The notes: generated from the sequence alone by a model not told the origin. A stretch of 64,000 nt of DNA from Capniomyces stellatus (GCA_001661515.1 LUVW01000017.1:248001-312000); one strand, 5' to 3'. Counted from the stretch's first letter, positions 20,467-33,982 are shown. Translations and numbers: made by a program.

Positions 20467-20675
20467 CCTATAAACATAATCAGAGCAGATTGATGAACGA
20501 AAAAGTTGAAATCTTTCAAAAAGGGACGAGGAAGAAAGTAGAACCACGCATTGTTTAGGTTTATTTTTGTATTTTCACTGTTTCTGTTTTTTTGAGATAT
20601 ATTTTTTTGGGATGTTTGTTTAAAGGGAATTTTACGATTGAGCAAGTGAATGAGCGAGTGGGCGAGTAAGTGGAT
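19886..20675. other. 5' flank of the subtilase gene, low complexity
   Basis: AT-rich DNA with TATA/TG microsatellite near 20435-20465 (TATATA followed by TGTGTG). No gene seen. Confidence 0.5.
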
Positions 20676-21407
20676 GGGGGGGGGGGGGGNNNNNNNNNNN
20701 NNNNNNNNNNNNNNNNNNNNNNNNNNNNNNNNNNNNNNNNNNNNNNNNNNNNNNNNNNNNNNNNNNNNNNNNNNNNNNNNNNNNNNNNNNNNNNNNNNNN
20801 NNNNNNNNNNNNNNNNNNNNNNNNNNNNNNNNNNNNNNNNNNNNNNNNNNNNNNNNNNNNNNNNNNNNNNNNNNNNNNNNNNNNNNNNNNNNNNNNNNNN
20901 NNNNNNNNNNNNNNNNNNNNNNNNNNNNNNNNNNNNNNNNNNNNNNNNNNNNNNNNNNNNNNNNNNNNNNNNNNNNNNNNNNNNNNNNNNNNNNNNNNNN
21001 NNNNNNNNNNNNNNNNNNNNNNNNNNNNNNNNNNNNNNNNNNNNNNNNNNNNNNNNNNNNNNNNNNNNNNNNNNNNNNNNNNNNNNNNNNNNNNNNNNNN
21101 NNNNNNNNNNNNNNNNNNNNNNNNNNNNNNNNNNNNNNNNNNNNNNNNNNNNNNNNNNNNNNNNNNNNNNNNNNNNNNNNNNNNNNNNNNNNNNNNNNNN
21201 NNNNNNNNNNNNNNNNNNNNNNNNNNNNNNNNNNNNNNNNNNNNNNNNNNNNNNNNNNNNNNNNNNNNNNNNNNNNNNNNNNNNNNNNNNNNNNNNNNNN
21301 NNNNNNNNNNNNNNNNNNNNNNNNNNNNNNNNNNNNNNNNNNNNNNNNNNNNNNNNNNNNNNNNNNNNNNNNNNNNNNNNNGGGGGGGGGGGGGGGGGGG
21401 GGGGGGG
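20676..21407. other. assembly gap (692 N) bounded by poly-G
   Basis: Bases 20690-21381 are N. The known flanks are 14 G on the left (20676-20689) and 26 G on the right (21382-21407). Any ORF spanning this gap is an artefact of the unknown bases. The real size and content are undetermined. Confidence 0.95.
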
Positions 21408-22364
21408 AGGGGGGACCACAAACATCGAAGATTAAATGAAAAGATCAAGGCAAATAAAAGAATACACAAAAGAGTAAACTTCCAACCTCATCCATCGCCA
21501 CCCATTCAAACATTCACTGATACATCAACAGATCAGTATAGATTTTAGTAAAACAATAATAAAAGAAATTCCCATAACCCGAAACTGGGCAAATCATTCT
21601 TGTTCTACTATTTTGTTGCTTTAAAAAAGAAAGGAACTTGGAATATATTCGGATGTAAAGTTGGTGTTGAGGGAAGTGAGAGCAAAAAAAAAGGGTCATG
21701 CTTTAGTTTTATTTGTTTCAATCAATCAATCAATTAATCAATCAGTATAAATTAATATATAAAATATAAAAAAGTCGATTATTATGGATAATAATTATGG
21801 AACACACGCTCCAGCATCATTATTACTATTATTATTGCTGATGAAGGTTTAATAATTTTTGAAACCCCAATTTTGAATTTACCTGACCTTGCTTTTTATA
21901 TTATATTACATCATATTATATCATTTTATTTTATATTATATTATATTATTTTCGTTACATTTTATTTTTGTTATATTTTATTTTATTTTTGTTTTACTTT
22001 GCCACTATTTTTCTGCTTTTTTTAAAACTGGTGTTGTTAAAGTTGAGCAGAAACATTGGATGGTAAAATTGACCAACAGAATTTTTATTGGCTCGAACTT
22101 GTTCCAGTTTTGTCTGTTTGATATTCGTGGGATTGGGAAAACCGTTCCAATATTGTACAATAAGCCCAACAATAATAAAAATAATAAAAGTAAAAGAAAT
22201 TCAAAATTGGAGCAAGTAAATTAAGATATTCAATGATTTTATGGTTCATGTAGTCGATTTGTGGTAGAAATTATCATCAAGTCAAGATAAAAAAGTAGAT
22301 AAAATAGAAAAAAAGTAAATAAATAATAAGCAAAAAAAAAACAATGGATAAATAAAAAACTTGA
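21408..22364. other. intergenic, AT-rich
   Basis: Contains an ATCA/ATCAATCA run near 21720-21745 and TTATAT-rich runs near 21895-21995. No gene or RNA recognised. The right end includes the 3' flank of SEC7. Confidence 0.5.
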
Positions 22365-25300
22365 CTAGGCAAAATGCAAGTCAGTTTGGTCCAAATGACC
22401 AGAGGATTGGGCGTAGACAGCAAGGAAGTGCTGGGCGTGTAAGATGACGAGTTGGTCGTTAGCAGCACTGGCGACCGATAACAGCTTGACGATTTCAGCA
22501 AACAAAGAGTGCATAAAGACATTGCGGTCAGAGCTGGACATTGTTGGGAAAGCGACAGCGAGGAAAGTGAGAACGGACAGAACGCAGCTCCTATAAGCCA
22601 GTCGCTGGGAGTTTGTTATTGACGTAATGATGTTGTTGTACTCGTGCTCTGAAATCTCAGACTCTTCAGGCTCGTCAGCATCATTGAGTTTGGAATTGGG
22701 ATCCAACACATCTGGTTCTGAGTCTGGCAAAGAAGATGTTTGAGCGTTGGTTTGGGGAGCTGGTTGTTGTGTGGGGTTTGGTGCAGGGTGAGTGGATTCC
22801 TTGTGCTTGCCATTGGTGGCAGTGGCAATGGTGGTACTAAGAACCGAAGATTTGCTCGTTGATCTTGTGAGACTACTGGCAACATTGGCGTTAGCGTTGG
22901 TGTTGGTGGAAGCAGGCAAGCCGGGCATTTGAGTGACGGAATAGAACGAGTGGTTTGGGTAGTGTTTTGGGAAAGCAATGGTAGTGGTGGTGTTGTTTGG
23001 GGTTAGGAACGAGGAAAAGTTGTAGGATTCCAAAATGACGCGGGACAAAGCAACCAGTTTTTGAGTGACAACAGCAATATCGGCATGGCCATCATTATCA
23101 TTGTTGGTGTTGTTGAGGGGGGTGGAAGAGGAGAAGGATCGGATGTATAAGTTGACAAGAAGCATCAAAAGAACCATTGATGAACAGCTTTCCTGTCGCA
23201 GCAGGCTTGGCAGTTGGGGCATGATGCCGCGGTCAACGAGTCTGCGTCTGAGCGTCAAGTCCTGATTGAACCTTGTCGAAAAGAGGCGTGATTGGTTAAG
23301 GGATTCGCAAAGTACCAGGATACTTTTGAACGAAAACTTGTTAATTGGGTTGTTGATGCTGGTGTCGGGGCTGGTAGTGTATGGGAGTTTGAGGCCAAAG
23401 GAGGTTGATGGAGAATTTCCAGCAGCAGGATTGGAATCGAGTTTTTCTGGACTTGGATTGGAAATTGAGCTTGAAATCGAGACAGATGAGGCGGTTGTTG
23501 TGGTGGTAGAGTTGTTGATGTTTTGGTTGAATGTGACCTGATTTTGGTGGGAGCTAAAGTTTCTGTCAACAAATAGATCGCCAATGGTGTTGATGAGCTG
23601 AAGTTGCAAAACACACTTGAGAGTGATACCAAAGTACACGTTCCTCTTCATATCGGCACCAGTACTTGTGCTACTGCCTGAGGTATTAGGGGTGTTTGTA
23701 CTAGTAGGGGTATCAGACTTGGATTTAGTTTTGGACCCAAGAGTAAACAGTGATTGGGGCTGTGAAAAGGTAAGAAGCTTCTCAAACAAGCGAACGACAT
23801 GGAGCTGACAGCTATGGTCCAACGAGTCCAAGCTGCGCTCAACCAAGTCTTGCAAACACGCGGCACCAATTCGGCTAAGAGTTTCAGACTCCTGGCACAC
23901 ACATAGTTCAAGCAGGTTGAGCAGCTCAACGAGAAAGACTTCGGCGTCAAACTTGTCGTGGAGGTCAGAGGATATCGACTGTAGGTAGACAAAGAGGTCG
24001 ATGATGTGGCGCAGAGCCTTGACCAGCGTGGTTGAGATCCACAGCTCGACTTGGTCAGTTGAGCTAAACTTTTCGCTGCTCAGGCTGTTGTTGCGCAGGT
24101 CAGCAAATAAAGCAAAGGCGATGTTGTTGAAAAAGTAGTCGAACATCTGCTTGGAGTAGAACTTGGCGTTGGCCTTGGTGATCAGGTAGCAGTTGTTCAA
24201 CGCCTTTGCGCGGACCTCCAGATCGTCAGACTTCATGACAATTTGGTGCAGTGCGTTGAGAACGGGCACGTAGTACTGTTTGGTCAGGTCGTCTTCCGGA
24301 AGCGCAGCTGGCGGCATGTCGGAGATTATGTGGGGGATGGACTGGGAGCACAGCAGGATCTTGTCGACGGCCATCAGAGCAAGCCGGGGTCTGTTGGACT
24401 GCATTCCGTATTCCGACAAGCAACGTACCAGCTCGTAGTAGTGTTCGTAGTCAAACTCGTCAAGAACTTCGGCTGTGGCATTAGTGGACTTTTTGCTCAG
24501 AATAATCTTGGACGCTAGCTGGGCCAGTTCCAGTCCCATTTCGGCAATTGAGTCGTCAAAGTCAAATGCTGCGGTCTGCGACACCAGCAGTACCGTCTTC
24601 CAACCACTCTTCAGTTTCAGCGACTTGGCCTCCACCAGCTGCTTCAAACACCGCAGTACCATTTCCTTGACAAACGCGTCGCCTGCGGATATCGTCTGGC
24701 CATTGACAACTACACAGAGACTACACTGGTGCTCCAGTACCGTTGCGAACGGTCTGAGGAACTGCTTTTGGAACTGGAAATGTGGGAGCTCGTCCAGGTC
24801 CAGGAATTTGTTGGACAGTTGCCTCAACGAGTCCAGCGTGAACGCGGCCACTCGGGCATCTGGGTGCGATCCAGCCCTATCAAACAAATCGCCCAGAATA
24901 ACCCAGATGTGCGACCACTCAAACCTGATTCTTGACATGTTGTAGTACGCTATCTCGACTATCCTGTTCAGCATGTACAGTCTGGGCGCTGATCCCTGTG
25001 GTGCTGTTGAACCTGTGTGTCTGAGCAGTGCATGGTCTGCTGCCGAGAGGTTGTACCGCGCCTGTTTGGTGCCCGTGTTGACTGACGCCTTTTTGGCTTG
25101 TCCGCCAGCTTTGTTGTGTTCGTATATTTCAATTCCCAGCTCCAATTCTGCATCAGACCCTGTAACATGTCTTTCGTGGCTTTCGGACTGCTTACCATTC
25201 TCCTCCTTTTCAGCTCCGTGTTTGTGTTCCTTGACTTGAGCTGCACCAAATCCAAACATCGTGCTGCTGGTGTTGCTGTGTACACTGGCTGAACTTTCTC

Positions 25301-28300
25301 TGCGTCTTTGGATGGTTATGTTTTTGAGGCCTGCCTTGTTGATTGTATTTGGTGGGCCATTTGTTGCTGTTCCTGTCGAGGTTGCAGAGTACATCCCTGC
25401 GCCTGAATTAAATGTGATTTCGTCAATAGCCACTGCAGATAGTGCCTTCACAAAGTCCACAATCCCATTGCCCGACAGCCTGATCGACCCTGAAAATATC
25501 TTGTCCACGGCCAATGCTAGCGTGTAGGCATTCAGCTCAAGCCGCATCTGCTTCAGCTGCCGAGGCTTGATCTTCACCAGCGCCTTGTTGGAGTTGTTGG
25601 CGTTGTTGGCTCCCATTCCAGTATGGCTGTTTAAAATGTGCGGAGATGTTGTTGGTAACCCCATTGCACCTTCAAAGCCCGTGATAATTGGCGATAACAC
25701 AAGAACGGTTTGCGACGGTGTTTCTAGTCCTGAATTGTGCTCATCGTGGAACTCTTCATTGATACTGTTTGCATTTGTATTTGCATTTGTATTTATCTGA
25801 TTGTCCATACTTGACCGCGTTGAGTCCTGAACACTCTGACTCCCTCTTCCACCTCCTTCGCCAAGAGCCATTGGGCTGGAAGCCACTGGTGCTGTCAGAA
25901 GCTGCAACCTTTCAAGCAAAGAAATGCACTGTAGAACCGGCATCCAGTCCTCTTGCAGCCCATCGCCCACGTCCGGCCTTAGCGAGGCAACCTCCAGCAT
26001 TGCTCGGGTTGCCTCCACATGTTTATTTCCCTCCTCGCCCAAACTTCCCAAAACAGTAAACTTGGACAAACTAGACACATACGCTGCCCGTTCAAGCGGC
26101 AGCCTGTACCTGCACGCCAGCGCTATTCCTGACTGCAGCCCAACCAAACACTCAAACACCACGCGTGGATCTCGGCTTGTTTGCAGCGGCGAAGACAAAG
26201 CTGCCAGAACTGGCGCCCAGATCGCCCCAAACATTGCGGCTACGTGCTCGGCCCGTGTGGCAATCGTGAACTGGCCCTGCTCCAGGAACCAGAGTCTGTT
26301 GCTCCCGGCGCTCCCGCCAGCCTTGCCCGGCTTTCTTTTCGACATTGCCCTGATCATCTGCTCGCTCTTGCTGGCCATCAGCGTGGACTTTTCCTGCATC
26401 AGCGTGTTCATTCTGCCTTGCGCCTGTCCACGCCTCCACTGCTCAAAAAAGAACGTCGCCCCACCGTCGTTGCCTCCAACCAGCACGCCGCTCTCCTTCT
26501 TGTGGTCCAGCGGGTCGTCCTTCAGCTTGATTTCGTTGCTCCGGATATCGTTGAATATGCCCTCAAGCAGCTCAGCATCCAGGTCCGCACCGTTGTTGAT
26601 TCCCCGGTTGTTTGCTATAAACTCCTCCTTGGTCATGCGGTTCTTGACTTGCGGCGAGTGCTGGTCTGTGTTCAACATAATCGTGCTGTACGCCAGCACA
26701 TACGCCGTGTCTGCGTTTGCAAACTGGTTCCGCTCCCTGTTGTCGTTGACGTAGCGCTCAGCAAACTTCAACATAAACCGATCAATCTTCTGAGCCTCGC
26801 CGGGCAGCCGGAAACTCTGCAGAAACTCCCGCAATGCCTCGGTAAATGCCATGTCGTTGAACCTGCTTGCGTCCACATACTTATGCATCACTTCAATGTT
26901 GTACGCATCACCTTCGCCCAGGTACTCGCCCAGCATCGCCTTGTTGATCAGTCCCTCGGCACTCACTTGCCTCAAAAACTTTGCTACGTCGCCAGGCTCT
27001 GAGCTTCTAATAAACCCGTCCTCAATCAGCGCCTTGATACCTTTTTTTGTCTTCCAGTTCAGCTGCTCAATATCCTTGGCGTACTTTTCCTTGCGCTGCT
27101 TGTTTGCGTGCAGCTGCTTGACGTTCTTGTCGTCTTGCTGCTGAATCATCGACTTGTTCCCCGTCCTCCCCCCTACACCCGGACTTCCATCAGCTCCTCC
27201 TGCCTTGCTCAGCCCTACCGACGTCTGTGGAATCAGCGATTCGTCTGCTGTCAGCTTGTTTGCAATGTCCAAATTCTGGCTTATCAAACCAGCCTCGTCC
27301 TCGTTGGGCTCGCTTGACTTCATCCGGTCGCTCCACATCACCATGCTTTGCAGCATTGAGCACAACGCATTCAACGCCAGCTGCCTCAGCACATACTCGC
27401 CACTCGCTGTGTACAGTAGGTTTTGGCTGTTCTTGGTCCCCAGCTTGTACTCGTGCTCCTTTGTAGAGTTGAACCCTGCTAGCTTCAGCTGGTGGTAAGG
27501 CGACTGTTCGTCCATCGGTCTGCCCATCATCGACTTTCGCGCCCTAAAGTCCCCTGATTTCTTGGACCGTCCATAACCATCCTTTTCTATGTCATCTTCC
27601 GCCAACGCCCTGGCGTTTCTAGGCGTGTTGGTGTTTTTGCCTGGCGTTACCCGGAACACCGATGGGTAATCCTGAGTCATTTTCCACAAGTACTCCTCCA
27701 CTCCTTCCTGGTGGACAGTGCTGAGCTTTGACCACTCTGCCCACATCCCCGACTCCCCTGAAGTCGCTGCTACATCTACGTTCGCCCCGCTGGTTCTTGA
27801 CAGCTGCTCCGCCAGCCGCTGAAACACCTCAACTTGCGACTTTTGGTCACAGTCGTAATTCAAGTACAGCTCAACCACAAGCGCTGGTTCTTGCAGCACT
27901 CGTCCAAACATTCTAATAAACTTTTCTCTTTGCGTCATTGACCCTGCATGCTTCATAGCCAATATTGGGAACACAATCTCCTTCATCAGCACCTCGATCT
28001 CCTGCTTCATGTAGTTTCTCAAGTGCACCAAAGTCACCTCAAACATCGACAATGCCAACTCCAGCACTTCTATGTTTGTAGACACTAGGTTTCTTGACAA
28101 CGCAAGCGACAAGTACTGCTTCACCACCAATATCAACGGAATCGCCGTATCCTCTGTACCAGTCCCTCCGCTATTGCCGCCACCACCAGCTCCACTATTA
28201 CTATTACCGTTATTCTCTATCTCTGTCCCATCTTCTCTGTCGCTTTTCTTTGCATCAGCCACATCTCCTCCCTCCAAACCCTCCTGCGTTTCAGATCCTC

Positions 28301-30452
28301 TTCTCTCCCCAGGTTTGTGCATCACTTGATCTGCCGCCGCCTGCAGCTCATATCCTACCTCGTCGATTTCCTTCATTGTTTCGCTGCGCTCCTCCTCAAA
28401 CTTCCGTGGACTCCTGCTACGCGAAATTCTTTCAAAGAAACTTGGGCTTTTTGTCATCTGGCTGATACTCGACTCCACCTCCAGCTTCCCCTTTTCTTTC
28501 TCCTTGTCCTTGTCCCCTTGCGACATCTGCTCATTTTCTTTCCCCTTGGCCCCCTGCTTCCCTCCTATCTTGTCGTTCTTCAAGTACAGGTACGAGTCGC
28601 TAAACACTTCTGTGTACTGCGTAACCATTATATTCATCAGAAACAGCGCTATCAACCTTGATCGATCCGACATCATCTTGATCTCCGATGTCTTTTCTAA
28701 CCCGCTCCTTCTCATTGACAATTTACTCAATGCCCAAAATATCAGAAAAACATCTCTAACTGCTATATCTTTGGCGTGATCTTGCTTCCTACCCCCTACT
28801 GACCCCTCCTTTTTACCTACTCCACTCCCATTTTTCTTCTCCTTTTCCTCTCCTTCTTTCTGCCCATCATCTTTCTGCCCTTCTACGCTTAATCTTGCTC
28901 CCATACCTGTTATCCCAAGCCCATCTCCACTACTCTCATTGTCAGATTGGTCTTTTGCTTCTACTTTGCTTTTCTTTTCCTGTTCCTGTTCCTGTTCCTG
29001 TTCCAGCTCCAGCTCCAGCTCCAGTTCCAATTCCAATTCCAACTCCCGGTTCATCTCGTTCTCCCACTGCTCTGCCATTGTTTGCGCTGCTCTTTGGCAA
29101 ATCACCTGGATCATTTGCGAAAGCGCCGCGTTTGCTATCGTCTCATTCCCCCCCAACACTCCAAGCAAAAACACATTAATCACTGTTCGGATCCCCCGAA
29201 GCAACGACTCCTGGTGCACCCGAAGCTCATACGACAAAACTATCCCCAGCAGCGCCTTCACTATCTGCAACTGTGTCACGTCTGGCGTTGATGACCCTGT
29301 AAATCCTCTGCACACTATATTCACCATCCTATCCGCGAGTCTCGTCACTGGTGTTTCCCACTCCTTTCTCCCTCGCCCTATCTTGTCCAGGTACTCCTTT
29401 GCTTCTTTGCTATCTTTATTCTTCTCGGAAACTATCTCCTTTTCCATCTCTGCTATCCTTTTGAAACACCGAAACGATACCAGCTTTTCAACTATGTCCA
29501 TCACTATCACCACTGCCCCCGCCTGCGCCTTCGTCGGATCGCTAACCAATTCAAGCCCATCCAGTATCAAATTCGCCTCTTCAAGATTTATCCACTTTTT
29601 GCTCTCGTCAACCGACGTCTCCACCTTTCTCTCAATCACCTCTACATTTACATTCAACACCCCATTTTATCTTCCCATTCTATCATTTCATCCTGCTATC
29701 AATTCCTATCCAATAAATTCCTGTCCTATTTTTTTTCAGCTCTTCTTTTTTTTTTTTCCTTTTCCATTCATCATTAATTTTCTTCTCTTACCTAGTGCAG
29801 TTAGTAGTGCCTCTTTTGTATCCTTTCGTTTTCCATCCTTCATATCCAGAAGCTTTTTCATAGAACTAACTACAAACACAAGACTCGGCAGCGGCGCCTG
29901 AACCTTTGCTTCAACTACCAACGGTGAATTTTTCTCCAACTCCACTTGAATATCCTGCCTTGGTACCTCCTTTTCCTTCTCGTCACTTACCACTCCCTCG
30001 CAATCTCCCCCTACTCCATTTGTCCCCTCTTCAACATCAATGACTTTTTCCTTTTCTGTGCTCTCCAACTTCCCATCTTCCTCATCTTTCTTTGCTTTTC
30101 TGTCGCTTGAAAGAAACACCAAATTGTCCTTTTCGGCTATTCCGTTTTCTTCTCTGGATTCTGCCTTCTTCCCATTTACCTTGTCCCCCGCTTTTATCCC
30201 CAAGCCCTCACCGCTCGTCTCATCCCTGCCACTCTCATCCTTTTCCATTTCCTCTACATCGATCTGCTTGTTTTTAATCTTTTCAAGGATTATCTTTTCT
30301 TCAGATTCATACTTTTCTTCAGTTTCGTACTTTTCTGGCTCCTTAATCTCAATCACCTCACTTGGCTGGCTCACTTTGATCTCGTTCTTATCATCAACAA
30401 GCTCATTCCCAGCTGAGTTATTATCAATTCCCATACCTTCCTGTTCCTTCAT
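22365..30452 (-). CDS. SEC7: SEC7/BIG-type Arf guanine nucleotide exchange factor
   Basis: Exons 30452-29792 and 29641-22365 (150-nt intron, GTAAGA..GTAG) give about 2645 residues. Sec7/BIG proteins activate Arf GTPases at the trans-Golgi to drive vesicle formation. The catalytic Sec7 domain is at about 1083-1260, with KKGIKALIEDGF and the loop FRLPGEAQKIDRF carrying the catalytic Glu1169, then ANADTAYVLAYSTIMLNTDQHSPQVK. A DCB-like start (SLVFVVSSMKKLLDMKDGK, about 188-220) follows a Lys/Glu-rich acidic N-terminus of nearly 190 residues. HDS-type helical repeats fill the C-terminal half. The protein is longer than yeast Sec7 (about 2009) because of low-complexity inserts, for example an alternating Glu-Leu then Glu-Gln tract encoded near 28980-29045. 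The central part, roughly 23.9-28 kb, is visibly richer in G and C than the rest of the window. Confidence 0.93.
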
Positions 30453-32308
30453 TCCTTTTACTTTCTTGTGTATATTTTCCTTCTATTTCTTTCTCCGATA
30501 AAGTCACAAGACTACCAGCATATACACCCTCCAATAATGACTTATCGCTTACTCTGACTAGTAATATTTTAGCAACTAATCTATTTCTCTTTTCCTGATT
30601 CTTGAAACAGCAAATTTATCTTTAAAATTCTTTTAACAAAAACAAAAAACAAAAAACTAAGCTGTACAAGAAGGATGCAATTGTTTCAATATCTTACTAC
30701 CTTTCTCGATAGTATGTAAACCACCTCTACCTCTTGAGTAACTTTAGTGTGCTTTTATTCTCACTTGCAATTATTTCAAAAAGTATTTGAATTCTTAACG
30801 TTGCTCTGTCGCTACTGTATAGCTCCTTTATTAATCTGCCTCTTTATTAATCTGCCTTTTAATATTAATTTTTTTCAACCTTTGCCAAAAAAGCACCAAC
30901 TAAACTATAACAATTTTCTATTTATTTTGTCTTAATTAAACCATCTTTTTTTTAAATTGCAACTTTAAACTCCCATTACAATAACACCACATTTAATTGT
31001 TTCCTAGTCGATCTTTATTTAGAACTAATCAAGATTTTATCCAGGACTCGGCTACTATTCGCCCTCAAATTGTGCTATTTTTACACCTTTTTTTCGGCTT
31101 AAAGTTAATTAGATATTATTACCTTGCCCTATCTATACTTTACACTTCCCCCCCCCTCCCTCCCGTTCAAATTCATACCCAACAAGTCAAACTTCTAGCA
31201 ACATTTACTGTTTATTTATTTTTATTCTCGAATTCTCAAAACTGCACCTTATAACCCCATCAATCAGCAAAACTTGGTGCCATTGATTTATAATACAAAA
31301 TTCCTCCATTTGTTAAAACCATTGGATATTGGAACTGCTTTTACTTTGTTTTTTTTTCCATTGGCTTTTTTCCAAGGTAATGCCAATGGCTCCACTCCCT
31401 TGCCTTTACCTTTACACTTACCTTATCAGTGGTTTATATAAATTTTCAATATCATCGTTTCCAAGTTGTTCTATCATTTATGATAAGCAATGTTTTTCAC
31501 AATAAAACATTTCTCAAAGCGTTAACCGCAATTCTGCACTTGAAATTACCTGTCTCACATTCAAAAGTCAACCCTACCCTCCCCTCCATACACGCACCTC
31601 CTAAAACGCATTCATACTGCACAAAATCATTACAATACTATTAATGCACGCCACCAAAAGTAATATTATTGAATATTAACAACAACGCACACAAATTATT
31701 TCAACGTCATCAATAGTCACTGACCTTCATCCCAGTTTGGCCCATAAACTAGTCTCCCGGTGGCTTAAACTGTTTGTAAATAATGCATTACTCAACGCTT
31801 TGCTTTAATATATGATACATGTCCTTTTGGGCTCCAGCCACCGCTGAACTATGTTGACAAACATAGTGCACTACTAGTCGACGTACTGACAGAGCTCTTG
31901 GTTACTCGGTCATATAGATGCCAAGTACTTTTACAGAGTATTAGCAAGTATGTGTATTTGTATGGTTCCGCGTTTGACTAGTTTTTGGTTTTCAAAAATA
32001 TTTATTGGTAAAGTGCTTAAAACAGAAAGAAAAAAACCTCCCACAGTATACTATAAAAGCAATTCTGGACGCCATTTGATCCTACCAACATCAATCTGAA
32101 CAACCTTATCTATACTGCAAACATCAATCTCACCTCAGCAGCATAATCTAAAAAGACAAATAAAACTACCCTACTATATTTATTTATTCACTTGCTCTTA
32201 CTAAAACCACATTTTCTGCTTGAGCCATCGAGCTAAGTAAACCGAGTGGCAGTTCAATAACAATACAATAATAGGAAGTTTGACGCAACAGCAGTGGTTG
32301 AGTTGGCT
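30453..32308. other. intergenic between divergent SEC7 and MFS gene
   Basis: 1.86 kb, pyrimidine-rich on the plus strand near SEC7, with a C-rich patch at 31146-31163. No protein-like ORF and no RNA gene recognised. It must hold both divergent promoters. Confidence 0.5.
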
Positions 32309-33982
32309 ATGACACTGATTAACGAGGACAACTTAATGTCCCAGTGTACCGCATCGGCAACCTACTATAAGCTCTCCAATCTTCGGTTATTTCTGATAAC
32401 AGCAACACTATGCACGCTGATATTTGCTAGCACTCTAGGATCAACTATTGTATCAACAGCGACTGAAGATATAGGAAAGGAGTTTGGTGCATACAACATA
32501 TCCTGGGTTGCCCACGCATTTCTAATAACAGCCACAGCCCCTCAGCTGGTATGGGGGAAACTGTCTGATGTATTTGGTAGAAAGTACGTAATTACATTTT
32601 GTATTCTGATCTTTATTCTGGGTAGTAGCCTAGCAGGCGCAAGCAGGGACATGGATATGCTGATTGTTTCTAGATCCATTATGGGGCTTGGAAGCGGTGG
32701 GCTGCAGATCATTTCAAATATAATTATATCAGACATAATCCCAATCAGAACAAGAGGGAAATACCTGGGACTGACTTCAGCAGCAAGCCTGCTAGGGCAA
32801 ACTCTAGGACCAATGGTTGGAGGATTAATAACACAAACCGTGGGCTGGAGATACACCCAGTATGTATTTATACCGATACTGACAGTAGCTTTGGTGCTTG
32901 TGTACCTTTACATCCAGCTTCCCAATCCTAAAGATGCGCTGTCTAGAAGATTCACCAGCATGGACACATTTGGAATATTTCTAATACTTGTATCATCGTC
33001 GCTAATACTAGTGTCGATTGATATTGTGAGCAACACAAAGCCAATCAAAACAATAATTATAAGCATACTAACTACTATTGGCATACTATCGTTTATCTCG
33101 TTTATCCTGGTAGAAAAGTACACAAAGAAGGAGCCGATAGTTTTATTGGATGTAGTCAAACAACATAACGTATCGTATGGAATGCTAGGTGCCATGTCCA
33201 CAGGAGTGGTTATTTATGCAGTAACGTTTCTTTTGCCACTGTACTATAGAGCTGTTTATAACTCCTCTGCAATTGAGTCGGGCCTTAAGACTTGGCCTTG
33301 GGTAGTTGGTGTTGTTGCGTCAAGCATTGTGTGCGGCCTTGCTATATCCTTCTACGGAAACTTCAGACCATATTTGTGGATTGGGGGGATCCTTTTGGTA
33401 ATAGGATTCAGTTTGCTTTCCACGCTGGACTACTACTCGTCCAAAAAATTCGAGTATATATACACTGCCATAGTCGGCGTTGGGATTGGCTTTAGGCTGC
33501 CGTCCGTGACTATCGAGGCGCAGGCTGTGGTCAATCACAACGGCCTTGCTTGTGCCACGTCATTAATAACTTTTTCGAGAAGTATGGGCGGCGTTGTAGG
33601 GCTTGCAGTTTCAAAAGGGTTTCAAAAGTATCAGCTTTACAAAATGATACAGCCTTTAAAAGAGGAGTTCCACGAATGGGCAAACGAAATCAAGGATGCT
33701 TCGGAAGGACTAGTGTACAGAATATTTGATATTACCGAGTATAGCATCAGGAAAGCTGTTATCAAGGTTTTTATCGATTCCATCCGGGCTGTGTTCTACA
33801 TATGTATCGGGTTCTCCATCATGGGGCTAATATTTTCCTTATTCGCACAACATGTTAGCTTGTACAATAACCTTGAAGAAAAGCACGTACTAGAACAAAA
33901 AAGAATCAAAAGAAAAGGTAACAAGAATGCTGATATAACCAACACCAATGAAAACACCTCGACCAAGATCATTATCACTTAG
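32309..33982 (+). CDS. MFS transporter, DHA2 (14-TM drug:H+ antiporter-like) family
   Basis: A single exon of 557 residues from the first ATG (32309); the upstream open codons begin only with GTG. It is a multi-pass membrane carrier. DHA2-type sequence is clear: STATEDIGKEFGAYNISWVAHAFLIT in TM1-2, motif A as GKLSDVFGRKYV, the RSIMGLGSGGLQII and QTLGPMVGGLIT motifs of TM4-5, and WRYTQYVFIPI. The pattern resembles vacuolar basic-amino-acid (Vba/Fnx1) and multidrug carriers. The cytoplasmic tail is charged and Lys/Asn-rich. Substrate cannot be told from sequence. No ATCWGATAA motif was seen in its promoter, so there is no sign it is a siderophore carrier. Confidence 0.9.
   Translation: MTLINEDNLMSQCTASATYYKLSNLRLFLITATLCTLIFASTLGSTIVSTATEDIGKEFGAYNISWVAHAFLITATAPQLVWGKLSDVFGRKYVITFCILIFILGSSLAGASRDMDMLIVSRSIMGLGSGGLQIISNIIISDIIPIRTRGKYLGLTSAASLLGQTLGPMVGGLITQTVGWRYTQYVFIPILTVALVLVYLYIQLPNPKDALSRRFTSMDTFGIFLILVSSSLILVSIDIVSNTKPIKTIIISILTTIGILSFISFILVEKYTKKEPIVLLDVVKQHNVSYGMLGAMSTGVVIYAVTFLLPLYYRAVYNSSAIESGLKTWPWVVGVVASSIVCGLAISFYGNFRPYLWIGGILLVIGFSLLSTLDYYSSKKFEYIYTAIVGVGIGFRLPSVTIEAQAVVNHNGLACATSLITFSRSMGGVVGLAVSKGFQKYQLYKMIQPLKEEFHEWANEIKDASEGLVYRIFDITEYSIRKAVIKVFIDSIRAVFYICIGFSIMGLIFSLFAQHVSLYNNLEEKHVLEQKRIKRKGNKNADITNTNENTSTKIIIT

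Noticed and set aside
20391..21548. Several ORFs crossing the N gap
   Set aside because: They exist only because N codons are read as open; flanks are poly-Gly or poly-Pro from homopolymer G/C.
25924..29901. Many plus-strand ORFs opposite SEC7
   Set aside because: All are antisense shadows of one 7.3-kb exon. They lack motifs, and the minus strand is coherent throughout.
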